This document shows positions 1-12,179 of a stretch of DNA of 64,000 nucleotides, in pieces. Both the position numbers and the translations under genes were made by a program. Below the pieces are notes generated by a model. That model was not told where the DNA came from. It ran no database searches and saw only the letters and a program-made list of their open reading frames with translations. Source of the DNA: Thamnaconus septentrionalis (lineage: Eukaryota > Chordata > Actinopteri > Tetraodontiformes > Monacanthidae); contig CM020501.1 of assembly GCA_009823395.1 (NCBI GenBank), positions 25,738,361 through 25,802,360 on the forward strand, in the 5' to 3' direction. Positions within the stretch are counted from its first letter, which is position 1, and each line of letters begins with the position of its first letter.

Positions 1-77
1 GCTTTGTATTGTATTCAGTGCTGCAACATCGTAGTTTCCCAATTTGGGACCAATAAAGTACATCTAGATTGACACGC

Positions 78-146
78 CTCACAGCAAGGTGGTGAGTTTG
101 ATTCCTGATCTGGGGCCTTTCTTGGTGGAGTTTGCATGTTCTCCCT
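78..146 (+). mobile_element. common teleost dispersed repeat, 5' part
   Basis: CCTCACAGCAAGGTGG..., then GGGGCCTTTCTTGGTGGAG and TTTGCATGTTCTCCCT, is the head of a repeat seen very widely in fish genomes. It breaks off at 146 where the TIR element begins, and its 3' part resumes at about 402. I do not assign a class. Confidence 0.6.
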
Positions 147-400
147 AGCTGCGTTTCCATGACAGTTTTTCACAAAATAAAAACGATATTTAGAAAATTT
201 CAATAGTACAATTGCGAATTGTAGGTGTTTCCATTGAATGGTGTGAAGCGCATAAGCCGTAATTCTCGTCAAATCTCGTCCTGCGAGACGCCACTTTGAG
301 GAGGATGGAGGTAGAAAATCTCTTGTATAGAATTTGCATTTCTTGAAGTGGACTGGTCACGTGACCCCGTACGTCACGTCCAGTGACGTGTAAATTCGAA
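147..400 (+). mobile_element. TIR DNA-transposon remnant, family 'AGCTGCGTTTCCATGACA', copy A
   Basis: It starts AGCTGCGTTTCCATGACAG and runs closely parallel to 24104-24420 (the CGCATAAGCCGTAATTCTCG segment is shared), with an internal deletion near 320. The right terminal repeat is missing. It sits inside the dispersed repeat at 78-505, so it inserted into it. Confidence 0.6.
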
Positions 401-401
401 A

Positions 402-505
402 CAGGGTGTCACCCTGCCTTCACCCAATCACAGCAGGGAGAGGCTCCAGCAGACCCCCGTGACCCTGAGTGATAAGGAGAAGCGGGTATTGAAAATGTAT
501 GGATT
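402..505 (+). mobile_element. common teleost dispersed repeat, 3' part
   Basis: CAGGGTGTCACCCTGCCTTC, then GAGAGGCTCCAGCAGAC and AGCGGGTATTGAAAATG, match the end of the same repeat as at 78-146 and the copy at 45310-45505. It is the right flank of the nested insertion. Confidence 0.6.
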
Positions 506-3289
506 TAAAGTACTGAATGAGATCCAGCATTCGGTGCGTGGGGTCGTGCGTCACCTGACGGTGATCTCTTGCCGTTGGCCTCGCTGGAAACCCTTTGACG
601 CTTCTCCTGACTCATCCTCTCCACTTACATCACCGCCTGCCTCGCGTTGGATTGGATAGTCTCATTTTTTGCAAACTGAAAGGGCACGTTGTTCGTGATG
701 AGACCCCTCCCACTCCCCCCTTTAGCTGCTGCATTGTGGTATTGCGTACGCATTTAATCCGCTTTCCATAGCCCCGGCTAACGAATGCATGTCTGCGGGG
801 CCTTCTTCCGGCCCATCATCTCGGGACCAGCCATTGTCTTCGGCGCTAACGCGACTCGACGCCCACGTAACACCCCTCCTCCCCCTTCCCGCATCCGGCA
901 TATGTGTTCGACAATTAGCCAAAGACCTCCGGCCCCCCCCTCAATCCTCCTGGATTTTTCAATTATTTACTGCGTCAGTGCGAGGGAGTCAGCGTCAGAG
1001 ATGTCATGAATAAAAAAACGGGGTAAACAAGAGCCGGAGTCTGACGAGGGATTTTGTTAAAGCGATAGCGCAACGTTTTGGCACATTGGCCATTTGCCAT
1101 GAGTTCCTGAGGTCATGCTGGCAGATACATACAGGCTATGAAATCATAATAATGTATAATTATGTAACGTTATGACAAGTGCACGAGCAAATACTGGAAA
1201 CTACTTTCCTGCGACGCAGCGCCACCTCAGTCGGCCACTTGGTTTTTGGCCCCGATCAATAAAGTTCTGGGTCTTGGTCTAGGAATCACCATCGATCACA
1301 AAGTCCTCAGCCTCTTCTCTGTTTTGATGACAGGAGTAGCTTCTGATCTCAAAACAACAGGCATTTAAGGTAGTTAAAGGAGACATACTGTAACTTCTAA
1401 TGTGACTACAGTGGTTATGGTAGTAGGACGTTGGACGATTTGCCAAAATCTTGAACCATCCCTTTAAAAGACGGAAGTCAGCAGCGATTTCAGTCGCTCC
1501 AGCCCTTTGCCCGCGGTGGAAACTCCACTGACCTGAAACAGTGGAACGTAATGTTGCACACCTGTCGGGTCGGCAAAGCGGAGCATCTCTGCCTTCAGGC
1601 TTTTTCAGCTCCACTCCAAAGACTCACAGGCCCAGTTTCCATCTCTCCATTTTTACATGGTTGTTGTTTTGTTTTGTTGTTTTGCGTCCTGGTGCACGTA
1701 CCGTTTTGAAAAAAGGGTAACGGAAATGGCAAAATTGAAGTGAAAAAAAAAAAAATACAGGGAATTTGCAACATAGCTTTTAAGCGTGCTGACACTGTTT
1801 TTTTTCCAGCTAATGCAAAAACAAAAAAATAATACATAGCAAGCAAAAGAGGAGATGGAGATGCATTTTCCCACAATGCTGCTACATGGCAGACTTCGCC
1901 GATTACACCTTGTCGGCGCCGCGCCAGCAACAGCGGACACATTTCAAAAAGTGCGTGGAGAGAAAATATTCCTCACACTCATTTGTTTTATGTGGGAAGG
2001 AAAAAGCCAAGCATGTCTCTTAAGCTGCGAGTTGTCCGTTGCCAGGGTAACGTCTTGTTGCCAGTGCACTTTCCCTACAACTGATCTTTAAATGGGTCTT
2101 TGTGGTTCTGTTCTTACAACCTCAATGATGACCCTTATGTTTTTACATCACACGATCCGCATAGTTTTATGTCACTATGTTTAACCCCACTCGGCATGAA
2201 AACGTCGCTTTTTAACACACCCGAAAGATAGTACTCCGAAAAATATTCACATGCTGTTCTAATTTCTGTGGAGATGAGGCACGGCTGTTTCTAAAGACCA
2301 GCGACGCACTGCTAGCGCACCGTGGAGATACAAACTTGCTCTGACAAACACCGCATCGGATTATAACGGCAGACTTTTCAAACCTTCAGGCCACTGCAGA
2401 GAAAAAAAATAGAGCGTAAAATTCCAGCAACCGTGAAAGTCAGGATTGAAGCGGAGGGCCGTTCTGCCGCCTTCGTTTGTTTAGCATCCTCGCGCATTGT
2501 GGCACCGAACAATAGATCATTTGCAGAGATTTTCCCTAACGTCAAGATCGTATCTGCATTATTTATCTAAAGCGCTCAGCTCCTCTGTGTTTATCCAGCC
2601 AGCTGTTCCTGAGAGCAGATATTGGGCTCGCCTTTGTTAACCTTATCTCTCAATTTGCTGCGATGAGAAATCACATTTTTGGGGGGCATTTGGTAGCGCT
2701 CGTTTGCCCCGCGCTGTCGGCTGTCGTCTAATTTCCTGGCGAAGCAAAAGGCCATGGCTGCCGCCCGACAGCCGCGTTTTTTAATGTGACTCGATGGAGA
2801 CGAGTCAGCTGTAATGAAGCCTAAAAAAAAACGCTGGCGGGATTAAAGATTAGAAATGACAAGTCCAAGGGTACAGATTCGTGGCATTGGTTTCATGACT
2901 TGTATAGCTTGTCTGGTAAGTTAGACCGAGGGGTAATAATAATAAGAGTAAAGTGAAAGATTAATATTAATGATGTAGCAAATTTTGCTGAACGTTTGAT
3001 ACGCAAAAATGTTTAAAGGCTCTGTATACGCAAAATTCACTCAACAACGATTTAGCAACAGTAATGCAGTATTTTGCTTCAGCAAAGATGAGGACACGGT
3101 TAAGGAAATCTGCCCACTGTGATGTCACAAAGGGCGCCAACACCTCTCAAATGATGACATCCCCAGCCAGGTGTTCCTCCCGGCACCTCTGTGTGCGGTC
3201 CAACAAATCATCATTTTTAGCATGAAGCCCAAATTGTCTATTTTGCGGGGAGACTGCAAACACAGGGTTAAATAGAAGTCTTTTTTCGC
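506..3289. other. non-coding sequence, no gene recognised
   Basis: The open frames are short, overlap one another on both strands and show no family signature. There are A- and T-runs (1741-1755, 1798-1805) and some CpG-rich stretches near 780-1000. Nothing else supportable is seen. Confidence 0.6.
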
Positions 3290-3538
3290 CCAAAGGGGAT
3301 CCATTGGATGAAAGCAACTGCAAACATGGGAGCTTTGACGGTAAACCAATGAAGAAGGTGGACGAGGTATCCAGGTTTGTGCGCGTAGGCCACCGTAGTT
3401 CACTGGCAAGCGCGGGGGGAGTGAAGGGTGGGGCGTCCAGAAGGGGTCTCAGGTGAAAGAGCGCTGCAGTCTAAACTGCGACCACTTGATGTTGCTGTTT
3501 CTTCAAAGAAATCTCCAAATATTACCCACTTAACCTTC
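3290..3538 (+). mobile_element. MITE-like repeat 'GGTCCAGTGTGTAA', right half
   Basis: It matches the right half of the family copies at 21498 and 36576: GTATCCAGGTTTG, then GGCCACCGTAGTTCACTGGC, GACCACTTGATGTTGCTG and a CCAAATATTACCCACTTAACC end. The left half is absent or too diverged to follow. Confidence 0.6.
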
Positions 3539-3739
3539 AAAGGTTTTGGGGTGATAAAAGGTCACATATGATTTTGTCTCGTCGGGGCCGAGGTGACGTA
3601 ACTTTTGACCACGCGCTTGATAAGTATAGACTTGATTCTGGGAATATCAACAGGCCGTCGGGTCTGTGATTGGGTGTATATTTGGAAAGGGGCAGGAAAC
3701 AGATCTGCATATCCTGCCACTTTCTTTGGAGTCGCTGCG

Positions 3740-4009
3740 TATAAATAGTCATGCCTGGCGATGAGGGCATCGAGAGAGAGAGAGGGAAAGTGGGCAGGAG
3801 GGAAGGAGGGAGAGAGCGAGCACAGAGCCTGATGAAAGAGACTGAAATATAATTTGCATTCAGCGGGCATAGGGTTGTATTTTTAAAAAGGAGCGGATGG
3901 GAGGAGACGGGCGGGAAGCGGAGTCGCGGGAGACAGATGGAGGTCCGGGTGCGAGTCGGAGCGAGGGAACTCGCGGTGAACTCAGCAGTCGGCTCACACG
4001 TTTCAGTAG
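3740..4009 (+). promoter_or_regulatory. candidate TATA promoter with a non-coding first exon
   Basis: TATAAATAG at 3740-3748 is a good TATA box and also close to a MEF2 site (CTAWWWWTAG, one mismatch). A TGACGTAA CRE-like site lies about 145 bp upstream. Downstream the sequence turns GA- and CpG-rich, and at 4009/4010 there is a plausible donor (TTTCAGTAG|GTAAAG). A transcript starting near 3770 would have a non-coding exon of about 240 bp and could splice to the start-codon exon at 17.6 kb. This is inference from motifs; no transcript evidence is available here. Confidence 0.3.
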
Positions 4010-6169
4010 GTAAAGCAGGTCAGAGCCCGATTAACGAATTATATCCATGTTTCAATAATATCAAGCTCTGTGCCGGGGATGTGCAAATCGCAGATGCCCA
4101 CCGTTTCCTAATTCCCCACATGCCCCCCTGCACACCACCACCGCATCTTTCGATCTCCAGAGGGGGAGCGTGTTCTGGCCCCCGATCAAGAGCGCCGATA
4201 ATCAGGGGAGGATGACCCTGAATACAAATGGCACAGCACCTAAAGCCTAAAGTACAGAGCAGGGTGAAACGTTCTCATTCGTAGAAACGTTGGTGATGTG
4301 TCGTGATCATTTTTTATCGGTCTTGTTGCTCTCAGAATCGAAAGCACGTCTCATCTGACAACCTAGCGGAAGGTTTGGCTCCCGAGTAGATGCCTCAATG
4401 GTGTTTTTGGATGCCGTAAATGTAAATCTAACAGTTGTTGCCAACCTTGCGTGGCAGCCGGAAAGACACAGATTTTAAGTCTGAAATGACACTCGTCCGT
4501 CTTGCCAACCTCCCACAGATGACGCTTTTCACAAAATCCCGTAACCAATCGGCTTTCTCTTAATTGCAACAAACGCGAGCCCGATGAAGGTGAGATGAAA
4601 TTCTCTTTTGATAAATTACACAATAGCGGAATTGGGGACCAATGCAGTACTTGGAAGAAGACAGTGACATTGTTTTCACTTTGGAAATTAAAATAGAAAC
4701 ATCAAAAAACTCATTCGTTTGGGGTTTGCAAAGACGGCACAAGGGTCTTTATTTTCTTCTAAAATCTTTTCTCTGGGGACGTTGCACTTGGAAACCGCCT
4801 TTGGCATTGATTTGGCAAAACACTTCAATCACTTCTCAGTGGGCTCCTTACCAGATGGACATGTGAGGTGGAGCCAAAAGAATTCGGGACACGTTCCATG
4901 CGGCGAGCCAGGTTAATCAGAATGTTGGAACGAATGAACCAAATTTCACTTTTAAATGAAATTTGGTGGTCGCACGCTGAGGCACAATTCCCATTTCTGA
5001 TTTTCTCTCTACGGTGATTGCGCGATTGCCAATTCCTGCCAACAGTTGAACAGCTTCTATAAAACACATTCAGTTGTGTTGTTGCCAAACGCGTGCTATC
5101 TGCAGCCCTCAGTCATTTGCACAGATGTCAAAATGCAGCGTTAACTGCAGTTAAATTGTTCGCTCTGTGGCCAAGCGCTCGTGCTCTTCACATTAATGGC
5201 CTGCTGATGTTTTCAGCCGTCGGTACAAATGGCAAAAGGTTTTCATGTTTTTTTTTGTTTTTCTCTGGCAGAGCTCCAAAAAAAAATGTTGGACATCTGT
5301 CAAGCTGCTCAATAGATTTGGGTCAAATGGTCTGTTCTCAAATGGACCCCATTTGGGCAAACACAAATGACTCCCATTTTCATGGGAAATGGAAGTTTCA
5401 TGGCTTGAGTAGAGTCTCCTGGAGCAAAGTCTCAATATTCAAAGCACAAACCTCACACTGTAAATAAGAGCTACAAAGTGCGACTGAACAGACCTTCAAG
5501 CTAATAAACATGTTAATTGTGAGGTTTGCTGCTAATTGGCTTTACTCATATCTCCTCTTTAGCCATTAAAGCTTAATGGCTGTTTATTTTTTGATATTTT
5601 TTGCACTTGTTAAGAGAAAAGTAATGATTTAGCCCATATAAAACAGTCCAGAGAGCAGTCTGGTTTTATAGTTGTCCTCAGTGCCTCGTTGCGAGTTTCG
5701 TCCCAGGATTCAACGTTTGCGTTTAGTCAGAGGAATGTGCGAGGGAGGGGGTAGCGTCCCCGGAGGAATGGTTGCCAGCACCTTTCAACCTGGAGAGCAT
5801 CCTCAGAGAGCCCGTCCTCTCCCTTTGAGAAGCGCACCCCATTTATTTGCCATTTGCTGTCTCCTCCGTGCGCAGAAAATTTGCGCCAGCTGAGAGCCTC
5901 CTCATTGGAAAAATGAATATACAGATGGAAGAAGCGCCCCGTTCTCCTTGAGACGCCGTGCGTGCTTTGCAATTTATCTGTCGCTGTCACATCGCTGAGG
6001 AGGCTAAACATGGTATTTTGTCATCTGGGGGGAAGAGGGAGATTTGATATGTGTAAACATGTACGTAATTCCAAGGTTGCAAGTGGAATTAATAGCCAGT
6101 TCATGGACTGAAGAAGTAAGAAGCCCGGTGGTAAAATTGAAATGTTAACACGTGAACAGGTTTACAAGC
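4010..6169. other. non-coding sequence, no gene recognised
   Basis: There is no convincing reading frame. An A/T-rich stretch around 5515-5660 (GCTGCTAATTGGCTTTACTC and following) has a composition typical of conserved non-coding elements, but conservation cannot be judged from one genome. Confidence 0.5.
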
Positions 6170-6660
6170 TCCTTGCTTGCATTGGAAAACGCAACAAGGA
6201 TTTCAACGCTTGTTACTTGTAATAGTAAAATAATTACATTTTATGCTAATGTTTTCAAGTTTATGTACCCGTGTTGTATTTGTTAGCACGTGGCTGTTGC
6301 ACATGTTGGCCACTAGAGGGCAACTAGAGCAGTCTAACTTTGCTGATTGAGATTGAGAAACAATTTTGTCGTTACTCGTAATGTTCAAACAAATAGATTT
6401 AATGCTCGTGTTTCAAATTTACAAACCCGTGTGATACTGTGTTATCACGTGGCTGTTACACATTTTGGCCACTAGAGGGCAACTAATGGGTGACAAAAGT
6501 GAAATCTTAGCTTAATTAGCAAGCTCCTTCCTTGCGTTGGTAATCTATAATGCAACATGGATTTGAATGCTCGTTATTCGTATGTACACGTGCGGTACGC
6601 TGTTAGCACGTGCCTGTTTTACACATTGGCCACTAGAGAGCAGTCTAACTGCGCTGGCAG
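6170..6660 (+). repeat. three-unit diverged tandem repeat with CACGTG and CTCF-like motifs
   Basis: Three units with a period of about 160 bp each contain an E-box CACGTG (6287, 6446) or CACGTG in CACGTGCC (6607), and exactly 20 bp later TGGCCACTAGAGGGCAACTA (6307, 6466) or a weaker form TGGCCACTAGAGAGCAGTCT (6627). CCACTAGAGGGC matches the CTCF core consensus CCASYAGRKGGC at every position in units 1 and 2, with one mismatch in unit 3. All three have the same orientation. The sequence between them is only loosely similar. Confidence 0.7.
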
Positions 6661-8624
6661 ACATCATTTTGTCTTTTGTTTTTAGTTTTAGAATTATATT
6701 TCCGCTCCCTCGGTCTGACGCCACAACGCTACTCACACACGCTCATCACACTCCTGTCTGTTCAGAGAAGCAATATGGCCTCTGCGATCCACCGGCAATG
6801 TGAACTCACCCGTGTTGAGAGCTTTCAAAGGGGTTCAGAAGAAAATTGAGGGACAGTACGGGTAAGGAGCTGAGGCAAAAAAATAAACTCTGACTTAATG
6901 TTGCATCATGTACCGAGGAGTTGGGGCGGCAGGGGGTGAGAGAAACCCAAGCAGGAATAAAAATATATCACGGTTGTTACCTTCTTAAAAGTGCAAAAGT
7001 GAAGAGATAAAGCTTCATCTGTGAGCAGAGCCGTTCTCCGCCGTCGGTGACTTTTTCCACCCATGAATCACCGCAGAGCGTCAGCGCAAACACACTCCAT
7101 CTGCTGCAGCTGCGCTCACCATAATGTGAATTGTACGTCCCCGTGGACTCACTTTGTCTTCCTCTGTCCTACCACCACCCCCTTCTTTTTTTGTTTTTCG
7201 GCTTGCTCGCAGCCTCTGCCGGGCTGCATATGCAGACTCTGGACTGTTTGACTGTGTCGCCTCTCAGTCTTTTATTTGTGTCTTTGGTTAAGCCTTTTTT
7301 TCATCGTCCCCGGCCGCCTGCCTTTTTGTGCACAGGCTCAAAATCCGGCAGTCGCTCTCAGTCTCTTCACTCGAACCCTCCCGCTTCGCTCGCTGCGCTC
7401 CTCGTTCGGCCCCGAGACTCCTCTTCCTCCTCCTCCTCCTCCGTCGCTGGACCGAGTCTCTCTTTGCCCGCGCTTGCCCGCGAGTGCTTAAAATATTGAT
7501 GCGCCTCCGCCTAATGAGGACGGCTGATAAGACGGCCCCCCGCACATACCCCCCCTCTCCCACCCGCCCACCCTGTCTTACCAGACGGAGACGCTCTTGG
7601 GCGCCCTGTCGCAAAAAAGGAACAAAAAAAGCGAAAATGCTTGAAATGAGAAAACGGTGGCTGGAGAGACTGAAACAAAGATGGCGAAAGGGAAGACAAA
7701 GTGACCTTTGAATGAGTGATAAGCACAGTTACGTAACGCCAAAGAGTGAGAGTGATGCAAAGAAGGGACCAATTAGCAATTCGCTGCGTTTTTGTTTTTT
7801 TTTAGCTCACCATTTGGGGACACTTAAGAAATCCCTTGGATTTATTTTGTATGTTCATCTGGGGAAAGAACCTGTAGGTGGCGTTTGAAAAGGAAAGGCC
7901 AAGCTCGGAAGGTGATTAGACAAATATATTTTTATCTTGACTCCTAGGAGGCGACACAGCTGATTTTTTTCTTTCGCGTTACGCGCAGCCCGGTTTGAGG
8001 TCTCCGAAGCCGCGTCACCGCCTTGTCGATTCAACTCCTGCCAGAGCCGTCGGGAAAGAAAACAAGCTCGTCGTCCGCCAGGAAGGCCCTCAGGCGCCGC
8101 ACTTTGTACCCCCCGCCCCCGACGCCAAGATGGCATCTCACTTTGATGAAACTGCCACTCGCGGATGCTTGTTGCGTTCCGTTCTCCATCTTTCAAAGGC
8201 AGCCGGCAGGATTAATTTCCAGGCTGATAGGAAGCTGATCTGTTGTCGAGTCTTTCGACCGAACCACAAATCGTTTCTGTCTAAGGTTTGTGAGGATGAC
8301 AATGAACATCATCAACATGACAATGTCATCCAATCAGACAACGCTGGTCCAAGAACTCCACTGTGCAATCAAACTGGGCACCAACATTGTGACAGTCTTA
8401 GTTACGCAATCCGGGGCAAGGCAAACTACACAACAGCAGTCCAGGCAACCTTGGCCACAGCGTCAGATTTGGCTAAAACACAGTTTTAGTAGTTCAAGCT
8501 TTTAGTAACCCAGGCCTCCGGTCAACCAACCATGGTGCAGCAATTTTTGGATTGAAAACGAAAACAGTGACAGCGTAATTAGGGAGATTGCAAGCAAGAC
8601 AAATATTACACACTTATTCAGGAT
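6661..8624. other. non-coding sequence, no gene recognised
   Basis: There is a pyrimidine-rich, CpG-containing stretch at 7140-7600. Frames through it are low-complexity Ser/Arg/Pro and occur on both strands at once, which is the pattern of composition bias rather than coding. No family is recognised. Confidence 0.5.
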
Positions 8625-9056
8625 TATGTGTGTAATATTTGGAGATTTTGAGAGGAAACAGCGACATTAAGTGATTATCTTTAATTGCAGCGCTCACCTT
8701 CCCTCTCCCGTGCTTGCAGTGAACTACGGTGGCCTGCGTGCACAAACCTTGATACCTCGTCCACCTTCTTCTTCGTTGGTTTTTTTTGAAGATGCAAGCG
8801 TTCACCCTAAATGCGCTGCGAGGCAACCTGGATTGTCCACAGGCTTCCTTAGAAATATGGCTATGCAAGGTCGCCCTTGTTCTATGTGTATTCTTATATA
8901 TATAAAAGAACTGTTCTGTGAGTAGGAAAAACAAAGTGCTTTTATTACCCTGTGAGTATACACTTTTATTAATGTATTTGTGGGCAGAATATTAAGATTT
9001 TACTAATATAAAAATCGTAAATATAGGCCAAATATTACACACTGGACCTTTAAACT
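8625..9056 (-). mobile_element. MITE-like repeat 'GGTCCAGTGTGTAA', full copy on minus strand
   Basis: Its right end here, CCAAATATTACACACTGGAC then CTTTAAA, is the reverse complement of the family's left end. Its left end here carries the reverse of the GATGTCGCTGTTTC...CAAATATTACACAC segment. Length is about 430 bp, like the copy at 21498-21937. There is no coding capacity. Confidence 0.7.
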
Positions 9057-10479
9057 CTCAGGCTTTGCGTCATCAGAGGGAGTGCCCCCTTCTGGTCGCC
9101 TTTAACAAGACCAGCGACTTCCTAGCGCCAACTATAAATTGATGATGATCGATAGGAACATTTTAAGCGTCCTCTCTGTGAACATTTTTGGTGAAGACTG
9201 CAAGCTTTTGGGTGCGTCCTTGACTGAACTGCGGCTCGGGGAACACGTGCTCTCAAGCTTAAAGGAGAACGGATGCAGGGGGAAGCAGGGTCGCTTCTAT
9301 TTAAAGCCTCATAAAAAGTTCCAAAAAGTGAGATCGCCGCAGCAAAGAGTGTCACCGACAGGACGGAGTATAACCAATTCTGTCCTCTCTTGTCACCTCG
9401 GTGAAACATCACAGTGTAGTTGTTTTCTGGGTTTCTTTTTCCTTTTTAGATCTTATCGGACTTGCACGGTGTAGTGGTTACTCGTTGCAGTTTTATTTGT
9501 AGCTTTGTGCTAACAGTTCCTTGTCAGTGCTACACCAGCGATTATCTTAACAGCAAACGCTTGCATTAAAACATTTGCTCCTCCGTAATGAAAATGAGAA
9601 CAAACCGAAACGTCTTTTGGGGTATTTTTTTAACAGAATTGAATTCGGTGCAACGAATAAACATTTCTAAAAATTGATGGGTTTGCCAATAAACTACCGT
9701 GCAAACAGTTTGTTTCCTCCTTCAAGATGACTCGGCCGTGTTTAGAATTAATAATAGAGCGTTTCACTCGGGCTCTCTCGCTTTTGTTCGCTCATCCATC
9801 TATTGAACATTTTAGCCCCTGGGGGGCCTTGAGGTTTTCAGCTGCAGCCGAAGCTGCAGCTGAAGCCGGAGCAGGAGCGCCGTAGGACAGGCTTTTCTCC
9901 AGGAACCGTGCAAATCTCAAGTCGTTGCGAATCGATGACCTGCAACAATGTTCACCCTCCCACCGCGGGGGGGAGTGATCTTCCACGCACGTTTCCCAAA
10001 TACATCACCAGCACGTCCGGCTATTCGCGAAGCAAGAGTTCGTCGACCAAAGGCATTAGTCGGCGAGCTGTTCATTCGCCGGCATTATTGATTCATACTG
10101 TAAATAGAAAATTTGAAAGCGAGACATTTGCTAGCGGTAGAGCGGTATTTTTTCCTGACGGGCAAATGTTCCAAACGCATTAGCTCATTTTGTCAGATTA
10201 TTATTATATTATATATATATTTATATATATATATATTTTTTTTTGGCTGGAAATGCTTTGATCTCATCCTCTGAGTTCAAAAAAACAATCCAGATGGATA
10301 AATTGTCCAGCAGCCAGACTTGGAGACTCGCAGGTCGGTTGCACTGAAGGCACCGTTGCATAACTCAAACTACTCCCAAGTGCAAAAGTTGGCGCGTGAG
10401 GCAGCCAGTGTACTTCGAGCGGTCACCCTCCAAGACGAGCCAGATGAAAACTGTCCCCGGAGCCTCAAAACCTTTAAAT
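9057..10479. other. non-coding sequence with an AT microsatellite
   Basis: No gene is seen. A 45-bp AT/T run is at 10197-10243. A region of alternating CTGCAG/GCAGCCGAAGC at 9838-9865 is locally palindromic. Confidence 0.5.
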
Positions 10480-11080
10480 CAGGGGTGTCAAACTCAAAAT
10501 ACACAGTGGGGCCAAAATTTAAAACTCGAACAAAGTCTCGGTCCAACATTGATATTTGTTAAGAAAAAAAAACAAAAACGAATCTTCCTCCAGATAGAAT
10601 AGTGAACGTTTTGTATGAACCCAAACAAGTTTTGCTTCAACCTGAATATGGAACATGCAAAGCTTAATACTACAATAAATAACTTCATATTGCACCAATG
10701 CAAAATTGAATTTCAAATTAAAAGAAACACCAAACTAAATACAATGTAAATAAAAATAGTATGCCTCTTTTTTTTATTTGTAGCCTTCTGATTTAAATTT
10801 TAACAGTAACTTTTTTTCACGGGATGATAATAAATGTGAAAATGAAATAACAACAATGAGCCAATACAGCAATAATGACATTTGTCAATGAACGTCCTGT
10901 CCTGACTGACGCGCCAAAATACCAGCACAGCATTCTGGAATTTGAAGTATTAGCGCTACATTTGCTACATAATAGCGGCGGGCCAGCAGCTCTAACAGTG
11001 ATTTTGTATTGGCCTCGTCGGCCAACGAAAATGACGCTGCAGGACAAATTTGGCCCGCGGGCCAGAGTTTGACACTTATG
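10480..11080 (+). mobile_element. non-autonomous hAT element with 8-bp target duplication
   Basis: The element begins CAGGGGTGTCAAACTC and ends GAGTTTGACACTTATG, giving imperfect terminal inverted repeats. It is flanked by an identical 8-bp direct repeat, CTTTAAAT, at 10472-10479 and 11081-11088. Length is 601 bp with no transposase frame. The 8-bp duplication and CAGGGGTG-type ends are the hAT signature. Confidence 0.88.
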
Positions 11081-11324
11081 CTTTAAATCAAAAGCGATCC
11101 AACGATGTTTCCCTTCTTGGTGGAAACAATGATGTGGCGTTCGAGGCGGCCCACTTCCTGCAAGTGACTTTACTGCGGCGCCGCCCCCCCATTCGCCTAC
11201 GAGAAGCGGCCAGTCGCGCTCCCTTCCAGTGAGCCCATAAGGCAGCTCGCACAGCCAGAGGCACTCTGTCCAAGAGCTGTCAGGAGGAGGAGTGTGCGTG
11301 TGGGCGAGCTGCACTTGTAAACAC

Positions 11325-11325
<1 letters not shown>

Positions 11326-11364
<39 letters not shown>

Positions 11365-11384
11365 CGTGTTCGTGTTCGTGTTCA
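11326..11384 (+). repeat. (GT)n followed by (GTTCGT)n microsatellite
   Basis: A perfect GT run passes into four GTTCGT-type units. On the minus strand it gives a meaningless His/Thr reading frame. Confidence 0.9.
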
Positions 11385-11418
11385 CCCATGTGTTTTCCAA
11401 CAGAAGAATCCTGAAATT

Positions 11419-11675
11419 TAAAGGTCCACAGTGTAAAATCTGGCTTAATTTCTAATTTTTTTTATTGGTAAAAGCTCAAATTATGCCCATGAATACATGA
11501 ATAAAAGTGTTTAATCACAGTACTATAAAAAATATTTTGTTTTTCCTACCATTAGAACAGTTCACACATGTATATGTATGTATACATATCATTTATTTTT
11601 ATTAATGTATTCATTGGCAGTATAGTAAGCTTTTACCAAAATAAAAAAATCATAAACTAAGCCAAACAGTTTTTA
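11419..11675. mobile_element. foldback derivative of the 'GGTCCAGTGTGTAA' MITE
   Basis: The left half of the family (TTAAAGGTCCACAGTGTAAA ... ATGAATAAAAGTGTTTAATCAC) is followed by an inverted copy of the same half (ATTAATGTATTCATTGGCAG ... AAATCATAAACTAAGCC). The usual right half is missing, so the element is a long imperfect palindrome. Confidence 0.65.
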
Positions 11676-12179
11676 CAGCAATGACCATTCCCACACATCC
11701 AGACGTCTCAATTTAAGATTTTTGCAACAAAGATCATTAAAGACCCACCTCTACCTGCTTTTGACTGGCCACTGTGCTTGATTCTGATTGGGCACTACCC
11801 CAAGCTCTCTAACTTTAATCCTAAACCTAACCCAGTCAGAAGTGACAAATATGTGCATTATTAACCTGCTAGAAAATTGGGGTAATAAACATAAATCACA
11901 AGTTGGGATGATAAAAGATAAAGAAGCAGAATAATTTTTATTTACCTTTTTTTGTTCAAGGAAGTTGTGCATCCATAGGACGTGGGCGTCCTCCTCTGCT
12001 AAAATGTCACATCTGTTATCAGTGCAGTATCGATTGAAAATTCCACTGCCAACTCCTGCGAAAAAAAAAAAAAAGCCCCTCTGAGCCATTTCTGAGCTTT
12101 ATTTTTTGGTGCAGTGCAGTGAAGGAGCAGTAGCAGGAGTGGGAGGGGGGGGGTTATGGAATCTGATATCTAAATTTGC
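11676..12179. other. non-coding sequence
   Basis: No gene is seen. There are A and G homopolymers at 12060-12075 and 12146-12155. Confidence 0.5.

Noticed and set aside
7131..7711. Possible exon in the CpG-rich region near 7.1-7.7 kb
   Set aside because: Frames are Ser/Arg/Pro low complexity on both strands. No splice-site pair with a recognisable peptide was found.
10817..11389. 190-codon minus-strand frame ending in a His/Thr run
   Set aside because: It crosses the GT microsatellite and the end of a hAT element; the peptide is repeat-derived.
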